The notes under the pieces: generated by a model | What the model was told of the DNA's origin: nothing | What the model saw: only the letters and a program-made list of their open reading frames with translations | Databases searched by the model: none | DNA from: Pseudomonadota bacterium | GTDB taxonomy: Bacteria > Pseudomonadota > Gammaproteobacteria > Xanthomonadales > Xanthomonadaceae | NCBI GenBank assembly: GCA_023461075.1 | Contig: JAEWNY010000037.1 | Location: 1 to 15,259, forward strand | Direction: 5' to 3' | DNA length: 15,259 nucleotides | Shown: positions 7,216 through 13,836 of the stretch, in pieces | Position numbering within the stretch: the stretch's first letter is position 1 | Layout of the letters: every line of letters starts with the position of its first letter | Made by a program: the position numbers and the translations under genes

Positions 7216-7403
7216 GTCGTGTCCTCGATGTGGGGGAGGGACGACCGGCTCGATGGCTGGGTATCGGGTGGTTCCGCATTGCGGTCCGGAGCCGATCATC
7301 GGAAATAGCATCGCAAAAACCGCATTCGCGCCGCGTGACCGAATGCCCTCGCAGCTGAACGAAGCCGGAAATCCCCAGGCACATCCCGTGCACCGCCTTC
7401 GCG

Positions 7404-7409
7404 TACAAT
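7404..7409 (+). promoter_or_regulatory. Probable -10 element of the RNA helicase gene
   Basis: TACAAT matches the sigma70 -10 consensus at five of six bases. No good -35 lies at the expected distance (the hexamer at 7381-7386 is ACATCC), so the assignment is tentative. It would start a transcript near 7416 with a leader of about 205 nt. Confidence 0.4.
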
Positions 7410-7509
7410 GGCGGCATCAGCGCACGGCTGGTCCGTTTTCCACGGCAGCCCGCTCTTGGCCCGCACTGCGCGCCATCGGCCTCTTCCGCACGTCTTTCGT
7501 CGCGCTGCC

Positions 7510-7532
7510 ACACCGGGCCTCCCGGCCGGTGT
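7510..7532 (+). promoter_or_regulatory. Leader hairpin 1 upstream of the helicase
   Basis: ACACCGG (7510-7516) pairs with CCGGTGT (7526-7532), a 7-bp stem with a 9-nt loop. A competing inner stem CCGGG/CCCGG (7513-7517 with 7521-7525) is also possible, so two alternative folds exist. No T-run follows, so it is not a terminator. Confidence 0.4.
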
Positions 7533-7578
7533 CATCCGATTACTCGCAGCGCGGCATGGAAAGCTCCGGGTAAACCTG

Positions 7579-7596
7579 CATCGCGATCCCGCGATG
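7579..7596 (+). promoter_or_regulatory. Leader hairpin 2, just before the helicase ribosome binding site
   Basis: CATCGCG (7579-7585) pairs perfectly with CGCGATG (7590-7596) around the loop ATCC. The stem ends 14 nt before the GGAG ribosome site (7611-7614), itself 7 nt before the ATG at 7622. Its position suits control of ribosome access, but that is inference. Confidence 0.45.
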
Positions 7597-7621
7597 TGGT
7601 TTCGCTTGACGGAGTTACTCA

Positions 7622-8989
7622 ATGACGTTTGAAAACCTCGGGCTTTCGCCCGCGTTGCTGCGTGCGCTTGCCGATGCCGGCTATGCCACGCCCACCCCGA
7701 TCCAGCAGCAGGCCATCCCGCTGGTGCTGGCCGGCCACGACCTGCTCGGTGCCGCCCAGACCGGCACCGGCAAGACTGCCGCGTTCGGCCTGCCGATGCT
7801 GCAGCGCCTGGCCAAGGCGACGCCGCCCAAGGGCCCGCGCAAGCCGCGCGCCCTGGTGCTGGTGCCGACCCGCGAACTGGCGGTGCAGGTCGCCGACAAC
7901 CTCAAGACCTACGCGCGCCACCTGCGCCTGAATGTCACCACGCTGTTCGGCGGGGTCGGCATGCAGCCGCAGATCGACAACCTGCATCGCGGCGTCGACG
8001 TGCTGGTCGCCTGTCCGGGCCGCCTGCTCGACCACATGGAGCGTGGCACCGCCAAGCTCGATGCGGTGGAAGTGCTGGTGCTGGACGAGGCCGACCGCAT
8101 GCTCGACATGGGCTTCCTGCCGGCGATGAAGCGGATCCTTGCGCGGGTGCCCAAGGAGCGGCAGTCGCTGCTGTTCTCGGCCACCTTCGAGCCGCGGATC
8201 AAGTCTCTGGCACTCGACTACCTGCGCGATCCGCAGGAGGTACAGGTCGCCGCGCAGAACACCATCGCCGACACCATCGTGCATCGCGTGCATCCGGTCG
8301 ATGCGAAGAAGAAGCGCGACCTGCTGGTCGAGATCCTCGCCGAGCGCCATACCGATCGCGTGCTGGTGTTCGGCAAGACCAAGCACGGCTGCAATCGACT
8401 GGCCGAGCAGCTCGAGGGCGCCGGCCTGCCGGCGCTGGCCATCCACGGCAACAAGAGCCAGGCGGCGCGGCAGAAGGCGCTGGATGCGTTCAAGTCCGGC
8501 AAGACCCGCATCCTGGTCGCCACCGATGTCGCCGCGCGTGGCCTCGACATCCCGGCCCTGCCGTTGGTGATCAACCATGACCTGCCGATGGTGGCCGAGG
8601 ACTACGTGCACCGCATCGGCCGCACCGGCCGCAACGGCATGGAGGGTGAGGCGATTTCGCTGGTCTCACCGGAGGAAGGCCCGCTGCTCAAGCAGATCCA
8701 GAAGCTGTTGAAGAGCGAGATCGAGATCAAGCACGTGCGCGGTTTCGAATTGGACCGTCCGCTCAAGCTTGATGGCCCGATGCCGTCCAACGGCGGCAAT
8801 CGCGGCCGCGGCAAGCCGGCCGGCCAAGGCGCGCCGCGCAAGCCCGCTGGCGCCAAGCCGGCACATCGCGCGCATGGCAAGCCGCAGCAAGGACAGAACG
8901 GCCAGCCGCGTTCGGCCAAGCCGCATGCCGGTGCCAAGCCCTCGGGTGGCCGCGGTCGTGGCCCACGCCGACCGGCGGCTTCAGCCTGA
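7622..8989 (+). CDS. rhlE: DEAD-box ATP-dependent RNA helicase, RhlE type
   Basis: The 455-residue helicase unwinds RNA duplexes using ATP and is likely involved in RNA decay, ribosome assembly or cold adaptation. All conserved motifs are visible in order: the Q motif with Phe3 upstream and Pro-Thr-Pro-Ile-Gln at 24-28, AQTGTGKT 45-52, PTREL 82-86, GG 110-111, a CPGR variant of motif Ib at 131-134 (usually TPGR), DEAD 155-158, SAT 186-188, ARGLD 305-309 and HRIGRTGR 330-337. Residues from about 388 form a basic low-complexity tail of Lys, Arg, Gly, Pro, Gln and Ala containing Ala-Gly-Ala-Lys-Pro twice, typical of RhlE proteins and expected to bind RNA. The start at 7622 has GGAG 7 nt upstream. 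A long possible leader precedes it and a strong terminator follows, so it is probably monocistronic. The subfamily assignment to RhlE rather than another DEAD-box group is likely but not certain. Confidence 0.93.
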   Translation: MTFENLGLSPALLRALADAGYATPTPIQQQAIPLVLAGHDLLGAAQTGTGKTAAFGLPMLQRLAKATPPKGPRKPRALVLVPTRELAVQVADNLKTYARHLRLNVTTLFGGVGMQPQIDNLHRGVDVLVACPGRLLDHMERGTAKLDAVEVLVLDEADRMLDMGFLPAMKRILARVPKERQSLLFSATFEPRIKSLALDYLRDPQEVQVAAQNTIADTIVHRVHPVDAKKKRDLLVEILAERHTDRVLVFGKTKHGCNRLAEQLEGAGLPALAIHGNKSQAARQKALDAFKSGKTRILVATDVAARGLDIPALPLVINHDLPMVAEDYVHRIGRTGRNGMEGEAISLVSPEEGPLLKQIQKLLKSEIEIKHVRGFELDRPLKLDGPMPSNGGNRGRGKPAGQGAPRKPAGAKPAHRAHGKPQQGQNGQPRSAKPHAGAKPSGGRGRGPRRPAASA

Positions 8990-9031
8990 GAAGATCGCCT
9001 GATCCGATCCAATGCAACATCACGCAACGAG

Positions 9032-9059
9032 AAAGGCCACCCGATCGGGTGGCCTTTTT
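9032..9059. terminator. Bidirectional rho-independent terminator between helicase and DUF885 gene
   Basis: An 11-bp perfect stem (9032-9042 with 9047-9057) with the 4-nt loop GATC is followed on the plus strand by a run of five T (9055-9059). On the minus strand the complementary end gives only a short T-run. It ends 21 nt before the stop codon of the convergent gene at 9081, so it can serve both genes. Confidence 0.88.
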
Positions 9060-9080
9060 CTTGTGGGTCGATGCAGCAAC

Positions 9081-10910
9081 TCAGGCTTTCTTCGCCGCGA
9101 TCCAGCGGTCGATCTTGGCCTCCAACACCGACAGCGGCAGCGAACCGTCCTTCAGCACTTCCGCATGGAATTCGCGCGGATCGAACTTGTCGCCGAGCTG
9201 CGCCTGCGCGCGCTTCTTCAACTCCTGGATCTTGAGTTCGCCGATCTTGTAGGCGGTCGCCTGCGACGGCCAGGCGATGTAGCGCTCGGCCTCGGCGGTC
9301 GCCTGGGTTTCGCTCTCCGCGGAGTTGTCGAGCATGTACTTGATCACCTGCTCGCGGCTCCAGCCCTTGCTGTGCAGGCCGGTGTCGGTGACCAGGCGGA
9401 TCGCGCGCCACAACTCGTTCTGCAGGCGACCGAAGTAGTCGTACGGCGATTCGTACACGCCCAGCGCCTTGCCCAGTGATTCCGCGTACAGGCCCCAGCC
9501 TTCGATGTAGGCGGTCTGCCCGCCGAAGCGACGGAACGCGGGGATGCCCTTCAGTTCCTGCTGCAGCGCTATCTGGAAGTGGTGGCCGGGGATCGCTTCG
9601 TGCAGGAACAGGTTCTCCGCGTCCCAACTGCGGCGAGAGGGCAGGTCGTAGGTATTGGCGTAGAAGATGCCGGGGCGGCTGCCGTCCTCGCTCGGGCTCT
9701 GGTATTCGCCGCCGGCCGCGGACTTGGCGCGATAGGCCTCGGTCGCGCGCACTTCGAACGGCGCCTTGGGCAGCAGCGAGAACTGCTCCGGCACCCGCGC
9801 CATGATCTTCTTCTCAAGGTTGCGATGGAAGTTGAGCAGGTCTTCCTCGGTCTTGAACTTGAAGCGCGCATCGCTGCGCATGAACTGGAAGAAATCCTGC
9901 AGGGAGCCCTTGAAGCCGACTTCCTTCATCACTTCGCGCATCTCGCCGTGGATGCGGGCCACTTCGTCCAGCCCGATCTGATGGATCTGCGCCGGGGTCA
10001 GGTCGGTGGTGGTCGATTGACGCACGTTGAACGCATACCACTCGGCGCCATTCGGCAGCTTGTCCATGCCGACCGTGTCGCGCGTGGCCGGCAGGTATTC
10101 GTTGGCGATGAAGTCGCGCAGCTTCTTGAACGACGGCAGCATCTGCTGGCCGATCATCGCGCGGTAGGCATCGGTCAGCCGCGCCTTGTCGGCGGCGCTG
10201 AAATCGGCCGGCATCGACTTGATCGGGCCCCAGAACAGGGTGTCCTCCGCCTTTGGCTTGAGGATGGCGTCGATCTGCGGGCCGACCTTGACCATCAGCG
10301 CGCGCGGTTGCACCACGCCGGCCTTCATGCCTTCGCGCATGTTGTCGATGGCACTGTCCACCAGCGCCGGGAACCGGTTGCCGCGGGCCAGCCAGTTGTC
10401 GTAGTCCTTGACCGTCTTGAACGGCTGCGCGCCGGTGCCGGAGCCGAGCATCGCCGCATAGGTGACGATGCTGCCCATCTGGTTGACCGGCAGCATCCAG
10501 CCGGGGAACTTCTCGGCGAACAAGGAATCCTTCGCCTCGTTGACGAAGATCTCGTAGCTGATCAGATCCTGGCCGCTGAGGCCGTCTGACCCAATCGCCT
10601 CGACGCGCCCAAGCCAGCGTTGGGTGAAGGCGCGCGATTCATCGCGGAACGCCTTCGAGTACATGTCCGGCAGTAGGTCGTTGTAACGCGGGTCACCCTG
10701 GAAGGTGGCCTGGATGGGGTTCATCTTCAGCACTTCTTCCCAATACTCGGCATAAAGCTTGTCGAGCTGGGCGGCCTTGTCGGCTGCGGGCACCGGAGCA
10801 GTCGCCGGGGAGGAGGCGGATGTGTCAGTCACCGCAGGCGCAGTCGCGCAGGCGGTCGAGGCGAGGGCAAGCGAAAGGGCGAGCGGCAACAGCAGCGGAC
10901 GCGGCGACAT
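9081..10910 (-). CDS. DUF885 family protein, putative zinc peptidase lipoprotein
   Basis: The 609-residue product belongs to DUF885 (PF05960), exported proteins with a metallopeptidase-like active site. The N-terminus is a Leu/Ala-rich signal peptide ending Ser-Thr-Ala-Cys21, a slightly off-consensus lipobox, followed by a Thr/Ala/Pro linker. The hallmark His437-Glu-Ala-Ile-Pro-Gly-His443-His444 is a zinc-ligand-like motif, and Glu470-Gly-Trp-Gly-Leu-Tyr-Ala-Glu477 probably supplies a further ligand. Length is normal for the family. The start at 10910 is preferred over the longer in-frame one (11042), because CGGAG (10918-10922) precedes it by 7 nt and the longer version would overlap the upstream DUF502 gene. 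Peptide hydrolysis is inferred from the motif; the substrate is unknown. It follows DUF502 by 76 nt on the same strand and may be co-transcribed or use a weak promoter of its own. Confidence 0.9.
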   Translation of the reverse strand: MSPRPLLLPLALSLALASTACATAPAVTDTSASSPATAPVPAADKAAQLDKLYAEYWEEVLKMNPIQATFQGDPRYNDLLPDMYSKAFRDESRAFTQRWLGRVEAIGSDGLSGQDLISYEIFVNEAKDSLFAEKFPGWMLPVNQMGSIVTYAAMLGSGTGAQPFKTVKDYDNWLARGNRFPALVDSAIDNMREGMKAGVVQPRALMVKVGPQIDAILKPKAEDTLFWGPIKSMPADFSAADKARLTDAYRAMIGQQMLPSFKKLRDFIANEYLPATRDTVGMDKLPNGAEWYAFNVRQSTTTDLTPAQIHQIGLDEVARIHGEMREVMKEVGFKGSLQDFFQFMRSDARFKFKTEEDLLNFHRNLEKKIMARVPEQFSLLPKAPFEVRATEAYRAKSAAGGEYQSPSEDGSRPGIFYANTYDLPSRRSWDAENLFLHEAIPGHHFQIALQQELKGIPAFRRFGGQTAYIEGWGLYAESLGKALGVYESPYDYFGRLQNELWRAIRLVTDTGLHSKGWSREQVIKYMLDNSAESETQATAEAERYIAWPSQATAYKIGELKIQELKKRAQAQLGDKFDPREFHAEVLKDGSLPLSVLEAKIDRWIAAKKA

Positions 10911-10937
10911 GGCGTGACTCCGGGAAGGGATGCTGCG

Positions 10938-10966
10938 AGTGTCGGCCGGCTTCAACGCGACGGCAA
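10938..10966 (-). promoter_or_regulatory. Possible weak promoter of the DUF885 gene
   Basis: On the minus strand, TTGCCG (10966-10961), a 17-bp spacer and GACACT (10943-10938) give four and three matches to the sigma70 hexamers. It sits in the 76-bp gap after DUF502. Readthrough from DUF502 remains equally plausible. Confidence 0.25.
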
Positions 10967-10986
10967 GTGACTTTCGTCCTGCCCGG

Positions 10987-11658
10987 TCAGGTCTCGCGGG
11001 GTTTCGGCGAAAAGGGGATTTCCGCAGGCGACACCGCGCCACCTGAGATGATGAAGCTCATCGCCTGGTCCACCGTCCAATCGGTCGCGGTGATCTTCTC
11101 CACCGGGACGATTTCCAGATAGCCGGAGGTCGGGTTGGGCGTCGTCGGCACGTAGACCGCGGCCAGTTCGCGGCCGGTGCCTTCCTCGCGGATCACCTTG
11201 GTGACGAAGCCGAGCGTCTTCATTTCCGGGCTGGGGAAATCGATCAACACCACGCGCTGGGTGCCGTCGGGCGCGGTCTGGAGGATGTCGAGCAGCTTGC
11301 GCGCACTGCCATAGACGGTGTTGGCCAGCGGAATGCGCGCGATCAACGCCTCGAACCAGCGCAGCAGGGTCTGGCCGATCACGCGACTGGCCAACAAGCC
11401 GACCAGCAGGATGACGATGACGGTGCCGAGCAGGGCCAGCGCGAACGCAGCCCAAGGCTCGTCCAGCCAGCCGAGTGCGTGCGGATATTGCGATGCCAAT
11501 CCGGACAGCAGCGGCTCCACCCACGGCCGGCTGATGTCCGACAGCAGCACGAAGATGAAACGCACCACCACCCACGTCAGCCACAACGGCAGCAGGGTGA
11601 GCAGGCCGGTCAGGAACCAGCGGGTCAGTCGCGATTTCTTGGGAGCGGGTGCGGCCAT
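10987..11658 (-). CDS. DUF502 family membrane protein
   Basis: The 223-residue inner-membrane protein matches DUF502 (COG2928), a family without established function. It has a basic N-terminus (Lys-Lys-Ser-Arg-Leu-Thr-Arg), a first transmembrane segment at about 14-40 with Leu-Pro-Leu-Trp-Leu-Thr-Trp, and a second at about 68-92. A soluble C-terminal domain contains Ile-Pro-Leu-Ala-Asn-Thr-Val-Tyr-Gly-Ser-Ala-Arg-Lys (109-121) and the diagnostic Pro-Thr-Thr-Pro-Asn-Pro-Thr-Ser-Gly-Tyr (161-170). Length is typical. No Shine-Dalgarno sequence precedes the ATG; instead a good -10-like TAGAAT ends 6 nt upstream, which raises the possibility of a leaderless transcript. The DUF4442 gene ends 30 nt upstream on the same strand, so readthrough from that gene is the alternative. 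Confidence 0.9.
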   Translation of the reverse strand: MAAPAPKKSRLTRWFLTGLLTLLPLWLTWVVVRFIFVLLSDISRPWVEPLLSGLASQYPHALGWLDEPWAAFALALLGTVIVILLVGLLASRVIGQTLLRWFEALIARIPLANTVYGSARKLLDILQTAPDGTQRVVLIDFPSPEMKTLGFVTKVIREEGTGRELAAVYVPTTPNPTSGYLEIVPVEKITATDWTVDQAMSFIISGGAVSPAEIPFSPKPRET

Positions 11659-11664
11659 GTGCGC

Positions 11665-11670
11665 ATTCTA
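11665..11670 (-). promoter_or_regulatory. -10-like element close to the DUF502 start codon (possible leaderless promoter)
   Basis: TAGAAT on the minus strand matches the -10 consensus at five of six bases and is separated from the ATG by 6 nt, so transcription would begin at or next to the start codon. The -35 region is poor (CTGAGC at 16-bp spacing). Confidence 0.3.
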
Positions 11671-11688
11671 GCGGGCCCGTTGGCGCGC

Positions 11689-12156
11689 TCAGCCCGACGT
11701 CTGCCGCTCGCGTTTGAGCCGCACGTACAACTGCTTGCGCACGCGGGCCACCACTTCGCCCTGCGTGTCGATGACATCGGTGTCGAACCAGCGCAGCACC
11801 TTCTCGCCACCCGCTGCCGCGGCCTTGATCTCATCGAACACCGCATCATCGATGCGGAACTCGGCGTGTACCGTGGTGCGGCCCGGCTTGACGAATTCGA
11901 TCTCGGCGGCCTTGTCCCAGACGATGTAGTCGCGCGGCAGCGCATGCAGGGCCAGCAGCATCCAGAACGGATCGGTCATCGCGAACAGGCTGCCGCCGAA
12001 CTGGGTGCCGACGTAATTGCGGTTCCACAGATGGCGACGCAGTTCGACGCGCGCGCTGCGCCAGTCATCACCGATGTCGGTGACGCGGATGCCGCTGAAG
12101 AGATAAGGCGGCCACAGGTTCATGCCGAACCGGAGCAGGCGCGGGGTCATTTCCAT
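11689..12156 (-). CDS. DUF4442 hotdog-fold protein (putative thioesterase)
   Basis: The 155-residue cytoplasmic protein resembles DUF4442 (PF14539) members of the hotdog-fold superfamily, which includes acyl-CoA thioesterases. Characteristic parts are Asn-Leu-Trp-Pro-Pro-Tyr near residue 13, Arg-Asn-Tyr-Val-Gly-Thr-Gln-Phe-Gly-Gly-Ser-Leu (46-57) leading into Thr-Asp-Pro-Phe-Trp-Met, and the strand Ile-Glu-Phe-Val-Lys-Pro-Gly. Thioesterase activity is inferred from the fold; no substrate can be named. Two in-frame starts, 12156 and 12150, are equally defensible, and neither has a strong ribosome site. A good sigma70-like promoter stands about 60 nt upstream. It is followed after 30 nt by DUF502 in the same direction. 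Confidence 0.83.
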   Translation of the reverse strand: MEMTPRLLRFGMNLWPPYLFSGIRVTDIGDDWRSARVELRRHLWNRNYVGTQFGGSLFAMTDPFWMLLALHALPRDYIVWDKAAEIEFVKPGRTTVHAEFRIDDAVFDEIKAAAAGGEKVLRWFDTDVIDTQGEVVARVRKQLYVRLKRERQTSG

Positions 12157-12214
12157 CGAATCGGGTCCATCGGTGCGGAATCTGGCTATCGCCGCTCAAC
12201 GCGGCGGCGCATCG

Positions 12215-12243
12215 ACAATACGTACCCGAATGGTCTGGATCAA
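12215..12243 (-). promoter_or_regulatory. Sigma70-type promoter for the DUF4442 (and possibly DUF502/DUF885) genes
   Basis: On the minus strand, TTGATC (12243-12238), exactly 17 bp, and TATTGT (12220-12215) match four of six bases in each hexamer. It lies in the 102-bp gap after the chaperedoxin stop codon and would give a 5' leader of about 50 nt. This is the best-formed promoter in the window. Confidence 0.5.
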
Positions 12244-12258
12244 GTCGAGGCCAACGCC

Positions 12259-13146
12259 TCAGCTGAGCAGCAGCGCGGACATCTGCCGCCGCACCTTCGA
12301 CACCAGATCCTCGTCGTCGAGGATGCGGAAGGCGTCGATCAGCGACGTGCGCGGCAAGCCGTTCTCGTAGCCGCGATCACGCCGCAGCATCTCCATGAAG
12401 TGCTCCAGACCGGCGGCGGCATCGCCCGCGACCAGCTCATGCACGCCCAACAAGTGACGCGCCTTGAGATCACCCGGGTCGGCGGCGATCGCGGCTTGGA
12501 GCGTTTCGCGCGGCGGCGCATCTTTCAGCAGACCGGCGAAACCCAGCCGTGCACGCGCCTTGACCGCGCGCTCGTCGGTGCTGAGGTTGGCGGGCAGGGC
12601 ATCGAGCAGTTGCTCGGCCTCGCCAGCGGCACCGGTGGCGAGCAGGGCGAGCGCCAGGTCGAGACGATGTTCGGGCTTGTCGGCCTCGTCCTCCACCAGT
12701 TTGCGAAGGCGGACGACTTCGGCATGCGGGTCGAGGGGTGCGGCTTCCGTCGCGGCATCGACCTCGACTTCGCCACCGGCGATCGGCTCGATGCCGTGCG
12801 CAGCCAGGAACTGGCGCAGCTCGCCCTCCGGCAACGCGCCGGGGAAACCATCGACCAGTTGCCCGCCCTTGACCAGCATGACGGTCGGCACCGAGCGGAT
12901 CTGGAACGCCGCCGAGAGTTCCTGTTCCTTGTCGACATCCACCTTGGCCAGGCGGAAGGCGCCGCCGTATTCGCCGGCCAGCTTCTCCAGGATCGGGCCG
13001 AGCGTCTTGCAGGGCCCGCACCAGGTCGCCCAGAAATCGACCAGCACCGGCGTTTCGAGTGATGCGCGGATGACATCGCCCTCGAAGGTGGCGGCGGTGG
13101 CGTCGAACACATGCGGTGAGTCGGGGGCGCTGGTCAAATCGGTCAT
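12259..13146 (-). CDS. cnoX: CnoX/YbbN-type chaperedoxin (thioredoxin domain plus TPR)
   Basis: The 295-residue cytoplasmic protein joins an N-terminal thioredoxin domain to a C-terminal helical TPR-like region, the layout of CnoX (YbbN), which protects unfolding proteins during oxidative stress and hands them to chaperones. The redox site Trp42-Cys43-Gly-Pro-Cys46 and the cis-proline Pro87 (Arg-Ser-Val-Pro-Thr) are intact. From about 140 the chain is helical, with repeats such as Leu-Asp-Leu-Ala-Leu-Ala-Leu-Leu-Ala and Ala-Arg-His-Leu-Leu-Gly-Val-His-Glu-Leu. E. coli CnoX has lost the second-site chemistry (SQHC), whereas this protein keeps a canonical WCGPC like the Caulobacter form, so it should be redox-active. 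The start at 13146 matches the thioredoxin domain; the longer frame to 13332 overlaps the divergent DUF998 gene. The ribosome site is weak. It is the first gene of the minus-strand group. Confidence 0.9.
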   Translation of the reverse strand: MTDLTSAPDSPHVFDATAATFEGDVIRASLETPVLVDFWATWCGPCKTLGPILEKLAGEYGGAFRLAKVDVDKEQELSAAFQIRSVPTVMLVKGGQLVDGFPGALPEGELRQFLAAHGIEPIAGGEVEVDAATEAAPLDPHAEVVRLRKLVEDEADKPEHRLDLALALLATGAAGEAEQLLDALPANLSTDERAVKARARLGFAGLLKDAPPRETLQAAIAADPGDLKARHLLGVHELVAGDAAAGLEHFMEMLRRDRGYENGLPRTSLIDAFRILDDEDLVSKVRRQMSALLLS

Positions 13147-13221
13147 GATGGCGATGGTCTTGATTCGGGATGACCCAGCAATGGTGGCGCGAGGCGTGTT
13201 TTGCAACCGTGAGCGGCGGCG

Positions 13222-13836
13222 ATGAGGCGCGATGTCGCCTCGCTGGTGCTGGTCGCGGCGGCGGCGTTGTCGATCCTGCTCGCGGCCTTGGGGTTCGGGC
13301 GCGGCATCGAGGGTTATTCGCAGGCCAGTCATTCGCTGTCGCTGTTGGGCAACGACGCGGCGCCCGCTGCCGGGATCGCAAATGCCTTGCTGTTCGTGCT
13401 GCCCGGCTTGCTTTTGATGGCGGTGGCGTGGCGATTGCGTGGCCGTTTGGAGGTGGATAGCGGATGGCGTTTCAGGTTGGCGTTGCAGCTCGGCCTGCTG
13501 GCGGCGCTTTCATTTGCGCTGCAGGGCGTGTTCAACCTCGACCCACGGCTGTTGCCCGATGAGGGTGCGAACCGCCTGCATACCGCCGCTTGGGCGGGAT
13601 GGTGGCTGGTGTCCGCGCTGTCGATGCTGTTGTTGGCCGTGGCGCGCGGCGTGCCGTTCTCGATCCGCGGGTTGAGCCTGGCGTGCGCCATCGCTGTGCC
13701 GGTGCTGCTGTTGGCTATGCCGGTGCTCGGCGCTGCCGGGTTCGCGCAACGATTGGCTATCGCGATCTGGCTCGGCTGGTGGTGGCTGCTGGCGGTCGCG
13801 TTCAATCGATCCGCCGCGGACGGGTGGCCGGCCTAG
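13222..13836 (+). CDS. DUF998 family integral membrane protein
   Basis: The 204-residue protein is almost wholly hydrophobic, with about six predicted transmembrane helices (roughly 6-25, 52-70, 85-104, 120-141, 149-170 and 174-195). The segment after the first helix, Gly-Tyr-Ser-Gln-Ala-Ser-His-Ser-Leu-Ser-Leu-Leu-Gly (31-43), with a polar loop and then Asn-Ala-Leu-Leu-Phe, is typical of DUF998 (PF06197). A conserved-looking loop has Asp-Pro-Arg-Leu-Leu-Pro-Asp-Glu. No function is known for this family. The ribosome site is weak (GAGCGG, 13211-13216). It diverges from the chaperedoxin gene across a 75-bp gap and ends overlapping the stop codon of the convergent DUF1176 gene. Confidence 0.8.
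   Translation: MRRDVASLVLVAAAALSILLAALGFGRGIEGYSQASHSLSLLGNDAAPAAGIANALLFVLPGLLLMAVAWRLRGRLEVDSGWRFRLALQLGLLAALSFALQGVFNLDPRLLPDEGANRLHTAAWAGWWLVSALSMLLLAVARGVPFSIRGLSLACAIAVPVLLLAMPVLGAAGFAQRLAIAIWLGWWWLLAVAFNRSAADGWPA

Larger units (their letters stand above)
7216..7621. other. 406-bp non-coding region between divergent BON and helicase genes
   Basis: This stretch holds the upstream regions of both neighbours. Near the BON gene I see no reliable promoter. From 7404 rightward lies the probable -10 element and long leader of the RNA helicase, with two hairpins (7510-7532 and 7579-7596). The frames that cross the region on both strands lack a ribosome site or known domain. The best of them (7408-7632, plus) has G/C at only about 68 percent of third positions, which is not gene-like here. 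Confidence 0.5.

Noticed and set aside
7255..7275. GGAACC on the minus strand at 7275-7270 as an ECF/general-stress sigma -35 for the BON gene
   Set aside because: No matching -10 (such as CGTT or TCTGA) is found at the right spacing, so a single six-base match is not enough.
7408..7632. 74-codon frame overlapping the helicase start, possibly a leader peptide
   Set aside because: Its ATG overlaps the probable -10 element, so it would be upstream of the transcript start. It has no ribosome site, and only about 50 of 74 third positions are G/C.
12190..12206. CGCCGC/GCGGCG hairpin after the chaperedoxin gene as a terminator
   Set aside because: The stem is only 6 bp and there is no T-run on either strand. 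It also lies downstream of the likely promoter -10.
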